From Pseudomonadota bacterium (lineage in GTDB: Bacteria; Pseudomonadota; Alphaproteobacteria; Rhodospirillales; Magnetospirillaceae): a stretch of 22,790 bases of DNA. The DNA is taken from positions 1-22,790 of the forward strand of contig JAEXAH010000118.1 of the NCBI GenBank assembly GCA_023458315.1, read 5' to 3'. The first letter of the stretch is position 1. The number at the start of each line of letters is the position of its first letter. Both the position numbers and the translations under genes were made by a program. The notes beneath the pieces were generated by a model. It saw nothing but the letters and a program-made list of their open reading frames with translations. It did no database searches and was not told the DNA's origin. Below, one piece after another: positions 15,079 to 22,790 of this stretch.

Positions 15079-15144
15079 GGGGGCGTCGGACGGTGCGCGC
15101 ACGGCGGCACCGGCCGAAACCCTTTGCCATCGGATTTCGCCCCC
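15079..15144 (-). promoter_or_regulatory. Candidate expression platform between riboswitch and cbpA
   Basis: On the minus strand GGGGGCG (15144-15138) can pair with CGCCCCC (15085-15079), enclosing CGGTGC (15112-15107) paired with GCACCG (15096-15091). The structure ends 8 bases before the Shine-Dalgarno sequence of cbpA and has no U-tract. Control is therefore more likely at translation than at termination. Confidence 0.35.
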
Positions 15145-15157
15145 ACGGGTCGTCAAC

Positions 15158-15356
15158 GGGTCCGGCAGGTCTTCTGGCTTCCGGGTCAACCGCCGGGCCG
15201 CGCCTTCCCGGCCCAGGGGCCAGTGGCCGCCCCGGAACGGGGCATGCGGCCGACGTCACCGGTTACAGCGGCGGGACCGCCACGGAATTTCACCGTGTTC
15301 CGGGATGCAGGACGGGACAGGAATATGTCGGGAAGGGGAGAAGGGGCCGTGACCCC
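15158..15356 (-). promoter_or_regulatory. Cobalamin (adenosylcobalamin/B12) riboswitch
   Basis: Read on the minus strand, the hallmark pieces occur in order. GGTGAAATTCCG is at 15294-15283, CCCGCCGCTGTAACC at 15275-15261, CACTGG at 15226-15221 and GGGAAGGCG at 15209-15201. The B12 box AAGCCAGAAGACCTGCC is at 15180-15164. A closing stem can form between GGGTCACGGC (15355-15346, one bulged A) and GCCGGACCC (15166-15158), which sets the approximate limits. The family normally lowers expression when B12 is bound. It lies about 100 bases upstream of the peptide gene, on the same strand. Confidence 0.93.
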
Positions 15357-15370
15357 GGTCAAATGACCGG

Positions 15371-15545
15371 TCAGGCCAGCAGGAAATAGGCCGAGGCCAG
15401 GGTGGCCCCAAGCAAGGCCGCGGCCATCAGGACGCGCAGCAGACGCCGCTGGCCGGGGGTCGAATTGTCGTTGGCCGGCGGCGGAAGCCGTCGGGACGGC
15501 GCCGTGGGGCGCCGTCCTTCCGGTTTGGATCGGTTGTCGATCCGA

Positions 15546-15553
<8 letters not shown>
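15371..15553 (-). CDS. Hypothetical small protein with C-terminal membrane helix (doubtful)
   Basis: A 60-residue open frame starts with GTG at 15553, overlapping the last codons of gltA. The first 40 residues are basic and Pro-rich (including RRLPPPANDNSTPGQRRLL); PANDN-type stretches are seen in small alphaproteobacterial proteins. The last 18 residues, MAAALLGATLASAYFLLA, would form one membrane helix. There is no good Shine-Dalgarno sequence, and a perfect 10-bp hairpin (15494-15517) lies in its middle, so it may not be translated. If it is not real, 15357-15545 holds only the gltA 3' region and, presumably, the riboswitch promoter, which I could not pinpoint. Confidence 0.35.
15494..15517 (-). 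other. Perfect hairpin 29 bases after gltA
   Basis: GGACGGCGCC (15494-15503) and GGCGCCGTCC (15508-15517) pair exactly over a 4-base loop. No U-tract follows on either strand, so it may stabilise the gltA 3' end or act as a non-canonical terminator. Confidence 0.5.
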
Positions 15554-16847
<1,294 letters not shown>

Positions 16848-16891
16848 TGCTGCTTTCCCCGTGTGTGGTTGTTCGGTTTGCAGTTCGTCAT

Positions 16892-16914
16892 GCCGCCGGA
16901 GAGGGTCCGGCGGC
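16892..16914 (-). other. Perfect hairpin between gltX and gltA
   Basis: GCCGCCGGA (16892-16900) and TCCGGCGGC (16906-16914) pair exactly over a 5-base loop, starting 8 bases after the gltX stop when read on the minus strand. The sequence after it on that strand (ATGACGAACTGC) has no U-tract. Confidence 0.5.
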
Positions 16915-16922
16915 GTGTGAAA

Positions 16923-18335
16923 TCAGGAATGTCCTTTCCCGGCGACGTCCTCGATACGGGCCATGGCCTCGGCGCGTCCCAGCACTTCCATCACTTCGAA
17001 GATGGGCGGAGACACCGACGACCCGGTCAGCGCCGCCCGCAGGGGCTGCGCCACCTTGCCCAGCTTCTGGCCGCGGCCTTCCGCGAAGACGCGGGCGGCT
17101 TCCTCCAGAACCTGTTTGGTCCATTCGGCGCCGGACACCGACTGGACGTATTCCTGCAACAGGGCGCGGGCGTCGGAATCGTCCAACGCCTTGGCCGCCT
17201 TCTCGTCCAGCGCCAGCGGGCGCGGGCGGACGTAGAACAGGGCGGAATCGGCCAGTTCCACCAGGGTCTTGGCGCGTTCCTTCATGCCGCCCATGCCGGC
17301 GGTCAGGCGGCGCCTGCCCTCGGCATCGACGGTCACGCCGGTCTTGGCCTCGACCTGGGGCAGAATCAGGTCGACCAGACGGGCATCATCGGCCTGACGG
17401 ATGTAATGGCCGTTCAGGTTGGTCAGCTTGGTCATGTCGAAGCGCGACGGCGAACGGCCGACGCCGTCCAATTCGAACCACTCGACGGCCTGTTCGGTCG
17501 AGATGATCTCGTCGTCGCCATGGCCCCAGCCCAGGCGCAGCAGGTAGTTGCGCATGGCCTCGGGCAAAAAGCCCATGTCGCGGTAAGCCTCGGCGCCCAG
17601 CGCGCCGTGGCGCTTGGACAGCTTGGCGCCGTCGGGGCCGTGGATCAGCGGGATGTGGGCGAAGGTGGGGACGTCCCAGCCGCACGCCTTGTAAAGCTGG
17701 TACTGGCGGAAGGCGTTGGTCAGGTGGTCGTCGCCGCGGATGACGTGGGTGATGCCCATGTCATGGTCGTCCACCACCACCGACAGCATGTAGGTGGGGG
17801 TGCCGTCGGCGCGCAGCAGCACCATGTCGTCCAACTGGGAATTGGCGACGCGCACATCGCCCTGCACCAGATCGTTGATGACGGTTTCCCCGTCCTGCGG
17901 CGCCTTCAGGCGCACCACCGGCTTGGCCCCGGCCGGAGCCTCGGCCGGATCGCGGTCGCGCCACACGCCGGGATAGCGCATGGGCTTGCCCTCGGCGCGC
18001 TGCTGCTCGCGGATCTTTTCCAGTTCCTCGGGGCTGCAATAGCAGTAATACGCCTTGCCCTCGGCCACCAATTGGCGGGCGATTTCGGCATGACGGTCCA
18101 TGCGGGCGAACTGGAACACGGCTTCGCCGTCCCAATCCAGGCCCAGCCACTTGATGCCGTCGAAAATGGCGTCAACCGCCTGTTGGGTCGAGCGCGCCCG
18201 GTCGGTATCCTCGATGCGCAGCAGGAATTGGCCGCCGTGGTGCCGGGCGAACAGCCAGTTGAACAGCGCGGTCCGCGCGCCGCCAATGTGGAGGAAGCCG
18301 GTCGGAGATGGAGCGAAACGGGTGACCACCGACAT
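16923..18335 (-). CDS. gltX: Glutamyl-tRNA synthetase
   Basis: Class I aminoacyl-tRNA synthetase of 470 residues that charges tRNA-Glu (and in many alphaproteobacteria tRNA-Gln, then amidated). The HIGH-type motif is HIGG at 16-19 in FAPSPTGFLHIGGART, and the KMSKS-type motif is KLSKR at 238-242. A CYC pair typical of the zinc-binding loop is present, but the second ligand pair is not (PGVWRDRD instead), as in many zinc-free GluRS. Alphaproteobacteria often carry two gltX copies; which this is cannot be told. The ATG at 18335 gives the family N-terminus MSVVTRF; an AGGAG is 14 bases upstream, and an alternative ATG at 18362 would add nine residues. It is divergent from comEC. Confidence 0.97.
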   Translation of the reverse strand: MSVVTRFAPSPTGFLHIGGARTALFNWLFARHHGGQFLLRIEDTDRARSTQQAVDAIFDGIKWLGLDWDGEAVFQFARMDRHAEIARQLVAEGKAYYCYCSPEELEKIREQQRAEGKPMRYPGVWRDRDPAEAPAGAKPVVRLKAPQDGETVINDLVQGDVRVANSQLDDMVLLRADGTPTYMLSVVVDDHDMGITHVIRGDDHLTNAFRQYQLYKACGWDVPTFAHIPLIHGPDGAKLSKRHGALGAEAYRDMGFLPEAMRNYLLRLGWGHGDDEIISTEQAVEWFELDGVGRSPSRFDMTKLTNLNGHYIRQADDARLVDLILPQVEAKTGVTVDAEGRRRLTAGMGGMKERAKTLVELADSALFYVRPRPLALDEKAAKALDDSDARALLQEYVQSVSGAEWTKQVLEEAARVFAEGRGQKLGKVAQPLRAALTGSSVSPPIFEVMEVLGRAEAMARIEDVAGKGHS

Positions 18336-18424
18336 GATAGGTCTTATAACTCCTAGCGCCATACGTAGCGGGCCGCACTTCTTAACATATCTTGGCGTGG
18401 AAGACAGCCCGATGAGTGGGGGGG

Positions 18425-20620
18425 ATGGCGATTTTCCTGCCCGATAGGATAGGCGGGTTCCTAGGCCAATGGCTAGGGCCATTTGCAGTCGCAAGGATCG
18501 TCCCGGCGCTGATGGCCGAGCGCGACCGTTGGCCTTTATGGCTTCCCGTCTTCCTGGGGCTGGGAATCGCGCTGTACTTCGCCGCCCCGTCCGAGCCGCC
18601 ATGGTGGCTTGGGGGGACGGCCTTGGCCGGTACCCTAGTCCTTGTGTGGGTGGGGCGCAAGCGTCCGGCGATACTCCTGGCGGCGGTGGCGCTGCTGGCG
18701 GTGGCGCTGGGGCTGTTCGCCGCGCAGATGCGGGCGTTGCGGGTGGCGGCGCCGGTGCTGGAGCGGCCGACCGGCGTGGTCCGCCTGCTGGGCACCGTCG
18801 CCGAGATCGAGGCCATGGCGGGCGGCGGCCAGCGCGTCACCCTGGACGACGTGGCGGTCGAGGTGGAGGGCACGCGCCCGACCCGCGTCCGTCTGCGGCT
18901 GCGCGACGACGCGCCGTTGCGGGTGGGATCGCGGGTGGCGCTGGACGCCCAGTTGATTCCGCCGCCGCAGCCCTCGGCCCCCGGCGCCTTCGATTTCGCC
19001 CGCCATGCCTGGTTCCTGGGGCTGGGCGCCATCGGCAGCGCCCGCGGCGTGCCCGAAGTGCTGGAGGAACAGGCGCGAGGCGGGGTGATCACCGCCCTCA
19101 ACGATCTGCGCAACCGCATTTCCCGCCGCATCATCAGCCTGCTGCCCGCCGACGGCACCGGCGCGGTGGCCGCCGCCCTGGTGACGGGCGAAACCGCCGC
19201 CATTCCGCGCCGGGTGCTGGACGATTACCGCGATTCCGGTCTGGCCCACATCCTGTCCATTTCCGGCCTGCACATGAGCCTGGCCGCCGGGTTGGTGTTC
19301 TTCGTGGTGCGCGGCGGGCTGGCGCTGGTTCCGGCGGTGGCGCTGCGCCGTCCCATCAAGAAATGGGCGGCGGCGGTCGCCCTGCTGACCACCTTCTTCT
19401 ACATGATGCTGGCCGGGGCGCCGGTCCCGGCCCAACGGTCGTTCCTGATGACCGGCATCGTGCTGGTGGCGGTGCTGCTGGACCGGGTGGCGCTCAGCAT
19501 GCGGCTGGTGGCCTGGGCGGCGGCGGCGGTTCTGCTGGTGGCGCCGGAATCGCTGGTCGGCCCCAGCTTCCAGATGTCCTTCGCCGCCGTCGCCGCGCTG
19601 ATCGCCGCCTATGAAATGCTGGCGCCGCGTCTGGCGGCATGGCGGGCCGGGCATCCCGGCTGGCTGGCGGCGGGCGGCCATTACGTGCTGGGCGTGGTGC
19701 TGTCCACCCTGATCGCGGGCAGCGCCACCGCGCTGTACGGCGCCTATCACTTCAACCGTTTCGCCGTGTGGTCGGTGCTGTCCAACGCCGTGGCGGTGCC
19801 GCTGTCGGGCATCGCCATGCCCTTCGCCGCCCTGGGGTTGCTGTTGATGCCGCTGGGGCTGGATCATTGGGCATGGGTGCCCATGGGCTGGGCGGTGGCG
19901 GCGATCAACGGCGTGGCCGCCGCCGTGGCTCGCTGGCCCGCCGCCGCGCTGACCCTGCCGGTGCTGCCGCTGTGGGGCATGCTGGCGTTCACCCTGGGCT
20001 TCTGCTGGCTGCTGCTGTGGCGCGGGCGGTGGCGGCTGTGGGGGCTGGTGCCCATGGTGCTGGGGTTGGGCGGCATGGCGCTGGAACGGCCGCCCGACAT
20101 CCTGGTGGACGGACGCGGCACTTCCATGGCGGTGCGCACCGCCGATGGTGGGCTGCTGATCAATCGTGGCGGCCGCATCCTGCGCGAAACCTGGGAGCGC
20201 CGCGCCGGTCCCCTGGCAAGTGAACGCTGGCCGCGCAAGGGGCGGTCCAACGACGGGCGGCTGGCCTGCGATGCGCTGGGCTGCGTCTACCGGGTTGACG
20301 CCCTGCGGGTGGCGCTGGTGCGGGAAGACGAGGGGATCGAGGCCGCCTGTGCCGGGGCGCGGGTGGTGGTCAGCGCGGTGCCGCTGCGCGACGCCTGCCG
20401 TTCCGCGTCGGTGGTGGTGGACCGTTTCGATCTGTGGCGGCGCGGTGCCCATGCTTTGTGGCTGACCGCCGACGGCGCGCGGGTGGAAAGCGTGGCGGAA
20501 TGGCAGGGCGACCGGCCATGGGCGCACCGCCCGCACCGCCGCAAGAAGGCGGCGCCGCCCCCGGAACCCCCGGTTGACGCGTCCGCCGAACAGGCTGAGG
20601 ATTCCGATACAGACCGTTGA
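18425..20620 (+). CDS. comEC: ComEC/Rec2-family DNA-uptake channel protein, without visible nuclease motif
   Basis: This inner-membrane protein of 731 residues belongs to the family that moves single-stranded DNA into the cytoplasm in transformable bacteria. Two to three N-terminal hydrophobic segments are followed by a DUF4131-like OB region (about 95-200) and the Competence domain, with the signature GLAHILSISGLHMSLAAG near residue 275, APVPAQRSFLM, PSFQMSFAAV and about ten further helices up to about 550. The C-terminal soluble part (PPDILVDGRGTSMAVRT onward) resembles a degenerate metallo-beta-lactamase-like domain but has no HxHxDH motif. The ATG at 18425 directly follows a G-run; a GTG at 18416 is a possible alternative start. 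The stop is one base from the stop of convergent dadA. Confidence 0.92.
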   Translation: MAIFLPDRIGGFLGQWLGPFAVARIVPALMAERDRWPLWLPVFLGLGIALYFAAPSEPPWWLGGTALAGTLVLVWVGRKRPAILLAAVALLAVALGLFAAQMRALRVAAPVLERPTGVVRLLGTVAEIEAMAGGGQRVTLDDVAVEVEGTRPTRVRLRLRDDAPLRVGSRVALDAQLIPPPQPSAPGAFDFARHAWFLGLGAIGSARGVPEVLEEQARGGVITALNDLRNRISRRIISLLPADGTGAVAAALVTGETAAIPRRVLDDYRDSGLAHILSISGLHMSLAAGLVFFVVRGGLALVPAVALRRPIKKWAAAVALLTTFFYMMLAGAPVPAQRSFLMTGIVLVAVLLDRVALSMRLVAWAAAAVLLVAPESLVGPSFQMSFAAVAALIAAYEMLAPRLAAWRAGHPGWLAAGGHYVLGVVLSTLIAGSATALYGAYHFNRFAVWSVLSNAVAVPLSGIAMPFAALGLLLMPLGLDHWAWVPMGWAVAAINGVAAAVARWPAAALTLPVLPLWGMLAFTLGFCWLLLWRGRWRLWGLVPMVLGLGGMALERPPDILVDGRGTSMAVRTADGGLLINRGGRILRETWERRAGPLASERWPRKGRSNDGRLACDALGCVYRVDALRVALVREDEGIEAACAGARVVVSAVPLRDACRSASVVVDRFDLWRRGAHALWLTADGARVESVAEWQGDRPWAHRPHRRKKAAPPPEPPVDASAEQAEDSDTDR

Positions 20621-20621
20621 T

Positions 20622-21875
20622 TCAGTTGAATCTATCCAGGCCCAGTCCGGCAATGTCAATCTCGGGCTGACGGCCGGACACCAGATCGGCCAGCACCCGC
20701 CCCGAGCCGCAGGCCATGGTCCAGCCCAAGGTGCCGTGGCCGGTGTCAAGGAACAGGTTGACATAGGGCGTGCCGCCCAGCAGCGGCACGCTGTCTGGCG
20801 TCACCGGGCGCAGGCCGGTCCACGGCTCGGCCTTGTCGAAATCACCGGCCTGGGGGAACAGGTCTTGGGCGTGGCGGCGGATCAGCCGCCAGCGCGCCTC
20901 GGTCAACCGGGTGTCGTGGCCGGTCATCTCGGCGGTGCCGGCGCAGCGCAGGCGGTCGCCCAGGCGGGAATAGACCATCTTGTGTTCGTCGTCGGTGACG
21001 GACACCAGCGGCGCCGCCGGACCGTCGGCGGGCAGGGTGACGGAATAGCCCTTGGCCGGGACGATGGGCAGGCGCAGCCCCAGCGGCCGCGCCAGCAGGG
21101 GGCTGTAGCTGCCTGCCGCCAGCACGAAGGCATCGGCGGTCAGCGGGCCGTGGTCGGTGTCGGCCACGGCGATGCGGCCGCCGTCGCGGATCAGGGCGCG
21201 CACGGTGATGCCATAGCGGAAGGCGACGCCGTTTTCCGCCGCCAGGGCGGCCAGGGCGCGGGTGAATTTGTGGGCGTCGCCGCTTTCGTCGCCGGGGGTC
21301 AGGATACCGCCCGCCAGTTGGTGCGCCACCGGCGCCAGGGCGGGTTCCGTCTCGACGCATCCGGCCTGGTCCTTGACCAGTCGCTCCAATCCCCAATCCC
21401 GCATCAGCCCGGCGGCGGCGCGGGCGCGTTCGAACTCGCGGCCGTCACGATAGACGTGCAGGATCCCCAGGCTGCGCTGGTCATAGGCGATGCCGGTTTC
21501 CGCCCGCAATTCGCGCAGGCAGGTGCGGGAATACAGCGCCACGCGCAGGGCGCGCTCCATGTTGCGGGCGGCGGCGGGGGCGGGGCAGTTCAGCAGGAAG
21601 CGCAGCCCCCAGCGCCACAGCGCCGGGTCCCAGCGGCCCCAGCGGAACAGCAGCGGCGCGTCGTCGCGGCCCAGCCATTTCAGCACCTTGGGCAGCACGC
21701 CGGGATTGGCCCATGGCTCGGCATGGCAGGGCGAGATCTGCCCGCCATTGGCGAAGCTGGTTTCCAGCCCGGGGCCGGGCTGGCGATCGACCACCGTGAC
21801 CTCGTGCCCGGCCTTGGCCAGATACCAGGCGGCGGCGGTGCCGACCACGCCGGCGCCGAGAACCAGCACCCTCAC
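20622..21875 (-). CDS. dadA: D-amino-acid dehydrogenase small-subunit type (DadA), FAD-dependent
   Basis: Oxidatively deaminates D-amino acids (classically D-alanine) to 2-oxo acids, passing electrons to the respiratory chain; membrane-associated in the family. The 417 residues begin with the FAD-binding MRVLVLGAGVVGTAAAWYLAKAG and VTVVDRQ acidic end. The DadA-type NGGQISPCHAEPWANPG follows, and the C-terminal LFLDTGHGTLGWTMACGSG flavin contact is present. The GTG at 21875 has AAGGAGG 6 bases upstream and the beta-strand starts at once, so it is preferred to the 14-residue longer frame. The upstream leader has a large inverted repeat (21885-21947). The substrate could be other D-amino acids; no alr/dadX racemase is adjacent. 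Confidence 0.93.
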   Translation of the reverse strand: MRVLVLGAGVVGTAAAWYLAKAGHEVTVVDRQPGPGLETSFANGGQISPCHAEPWANPGVLPKVLKWLGRDDAPLLFRWGRWDPALWRWGLRFLLNCPAPAAARNMERALRVALYSRTCLRELRAETGIAYDQRSLGILHVYRDGREFERARAAAGLMRDWGLERLVKDQAGCVETEPALAPVAHQLAGGILTPGDESGDAHKFTRALAALAAENGVAFRYGITVRALIRDGGRIAVADTDHGPLTADAFVLAAGSYSPLLARPLGLRLPIVPAKGYSVTLPADGPAAPLVSVTDDEHKMVYSRLGDRLRCAGTAEMTGHDTRLTEARWRLIRRHAQDLFPQAGDFDKAEPWTGLRPVTPDSVPLLGGTPYVNLFLDTGHGTLGWTMACGSGRVLADLVSGRQPEIDIAGLGLDRFN

Positions 21876-21884
21876 GATCACCCT

Positions 21885-21947
21885 CCTTCGCAATCCAAGG
21901 GAAAGGTCGTAGCGCAACCGGACCCGCCCGGCAATCCCTTGCGAAGG
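21885..21947 (-). promoter_or_regulatory. Long inverted repeat in the dadA leader, overlapping the ribosome binding site
   Basis: TCCCTTGCGAAGG (21935-21947) is matched by the opposite arm CCTTCGCAATCCAAGGGA (21885-21902), which is complementary over 13 bases with a 5-base insertion (ATCCA). On the minus strand the 3' arm ends inside the Shine-Dalgarno sequence AAGGAGG (21888-21882). It could fold as mRNA or act as a DNA operator in the dadA-nnr divergent region. Confidence 0.45.
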
Positions 21948-21979
21948 TCGGGGCAGGGGTGAACGGATTGCGGGTTGAA

Positions 21980-21997
21980 ATGCCGCCCGCGCGGCAT
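21980..21997 (+). repeat. 7-bp inverted repeat upstream of the NAD(P)H-hydrate repair gene
   Basis: ATGCCGC (21980-21986) and GCGGCAT (21991-21997) are separated by 4 bases, about 34 bases before the ATG at 22031. TTGAAA (21976-21981) overlaps it, but I see no convincing -10 element. It may be an operator, a leader hairpin or chance in GC-rich DNA. Confidence 0.3.
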
Positions 21998-22030
21998 ACC
22001 CTTGGGGGACACCTTTCCGAAAGGGCCGCC

Positions 22031-22790
22031 ATGTCCGCCGAAATCCTGTCCGTGGCCGAGATGTACCGTGCCGACGCCCTGGCCATGGCCGGTGGCATCC
22101 CCGGCGAGCGGCTGATGGAGGCGGCGGGTTTCGCCGTGGCCCGCGCGGTGCGCCGCCGCTTCCGCCCCTGCCGCGTCGCCATCCTGTGCGGTCCCGGCAA
22201 CAATGGCGGCGACGGCTTCGTGGTGGCGCGGCTGCTGCGCAATGCCGGATACGCGGTGCGGCTGGCCCTGCTGGGCGACGTCGTCAACCTCAAGGGGGAT
22301 GCGGCGCTGATGGCGGCGCGCTGGCGGGGCGGGGTCGAGGCCCTGGCGCCGGACATCCTGGACCGTGCCGATGTGGTGGTGGACGCGTTGTTCGGCGCCG
22401 GTCTGGCGCGGCCGCTGTCGGGGATCGCCGCCGACATCATCGCCGGGATCGGCCGTCGCGGCCTGCCCGTCATCGCGGTTGACGTGCCCTCGGGGGTGGA
22501 TGGCGACACCGGGGCGGTGCTGGGCTGTGCCCCCCGGGCGGTGGCCACCGTCACCTTCTTCCGCAAGAAGCCGGGCCATCTGCTGCTGCCCGGCCGCGCC
22601 CTGTGCGGCGCGGTGGAGGTGGCCGACATCGGCATTCCCGCCTCGGTGCTGGCCGAGGTCGAGCCGCCGCTGGCCGAGAATGGTCCGGCGCTGTGGCGCG
22701 ACCGTTTCCCCTGGCCCGCCCCGGACGGCCACAAATACACGCGCGGCCATGTGGTGGTGATGGCGGGGGCGACCATGACCGGCGCGGCAC
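22031..22790 (+). CDS. nnr: Bifunctional NAD(P)H-hydrate epimerase/dehydratase, 3' end missing
   Basis: Repairs hydrated NADH and NADPH: the N-terminal YjeF/NAXE domain interconverts R and S hydrates, and the C-terminal NAXD domain dehydrates the S form using ADP or ATP. 253 residues are visible before the window ends, and the frame is fully open from the ATG. The epimerase motifs are GPGNNGGDG at 54-62, VVVDALFGAG near 116-124 and DVPSGVDGDTG at 151-161. The dehydratase domain begins at about residue 237 with HKYTRGHVVVMAGATMTGAA, so the two-domain fusion is evident. AAAGGG lies 5 bases upstream of the ATG; a short CCTTT-CCG-AAAGG stem could cover it. It is divergent from dadA, with 155 bases between the starts. 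Confidence 0.93.
   Translation, partial: MSAEILSVAEMYRADALAMAGGIPGERLMEAAGFAVARAVRRRFRPCRVAILCGPGNNGGDGFVVARLLRNAGYAVRLALLGDVVNLKGDAALMAARWRGGVEALAPDILDRADVVVDALFGAGLARPLSGIAADIIAGIGRRGLPVIAVDVPSGVDGDTGAVLGCAPRAVATVTFFRKKPGHLLLPGRALCGAVEVADIGIPASVLAEVEPPLAENGPALWRDRFPWPAPDGHKYTRGHVVVMAGATMTGAA

Noticed and set aside
15059..15259. A longer 110-residue form of the cbpA peptide
   Set aside because: The extension lies over the riboswitch 3' part and expression platform, and the good Shine-Dalgarno sequence is just before the internal ATG at 15058.
18635..20764. A 709-codon minus-strand frame opposite comEC
   Set aside because: Very Gln/His/Arg-rich low-complexity translation; comEC has the Competence signature.

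Overview
The window is a GC-rich, densely coded chromosomal segment that looks like an alphaproteobacterium of the Rhodospirillales (Magnetospirillum-like). This rests on gene content, codon use and familiar gene neighbours (amidase-PBP1A-prfB; comEC-gltX-gltA; RpoH; Tim44-like and ComEC proteins of alphaproteobacterial type). No rRNA or tRNA is present to confirm it. I see no insertion sequence, prophage, CRISPR array or obvious foreign island.

Layout. 1-3498 (+): the end of a periplasmic peptidoglycan amidase, then penicillin-binding protein 1A. 3501-5392 (-): an ada-alkA DNA-alkylation repair operon with overlapping stop and start codons, sitting between PBP1A and prfB. 5547-7760 (+): release factor 2, a strong terminator, and a membrane protein with a Tim44-like domain. 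7813-8865 (-): a small lipoprotein and a TetR regulator. 8979-12423 (-): an apparent operon of a CNNM/CorC-type CBS membrane protein, a D-2-hydroxyacid dehydrogenase and an AbrB-family membrane protein. 12655-13542 (+): the heat-shock sigma factor RpoH, with a promoter and structured leader.

13584-15356 (-) is the most interesting part. A cobalamin riboswitch is followed by a 43-residue peptide gene and, overlapping it by 4 bases, a radical SAM/SPASM enzyme. This is a compact B12-controlled ribosomally made, post-translationally modified peptide (RiPP) system. It matches what I remember as the CbpA/CbpB family, whose product and role I do not know to have been determined.

15546-18335 (-): citrate synthase and glutamyl-tRNA synthetase, with a doubtful small membrane ORF downstream of gltA. 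18425-20620 (+): ComEC/Rec2, without a visible metallo-beta-lactamase active site. 20622-21875 (-): a DadA-type D-amino-acid dehydrogenase ending one base from comEC. 22031-end (+): the start of a bifunctional NAD(P)H-hydrate repair enzyme, cut by the window edge.

Several leaders (abrB-like, dadA, rpoH, cbpA) contain inverted repeats that could cover or present the ribosome binding site. These are reading-level observations from sequence complementarity; no folding energies were computed.
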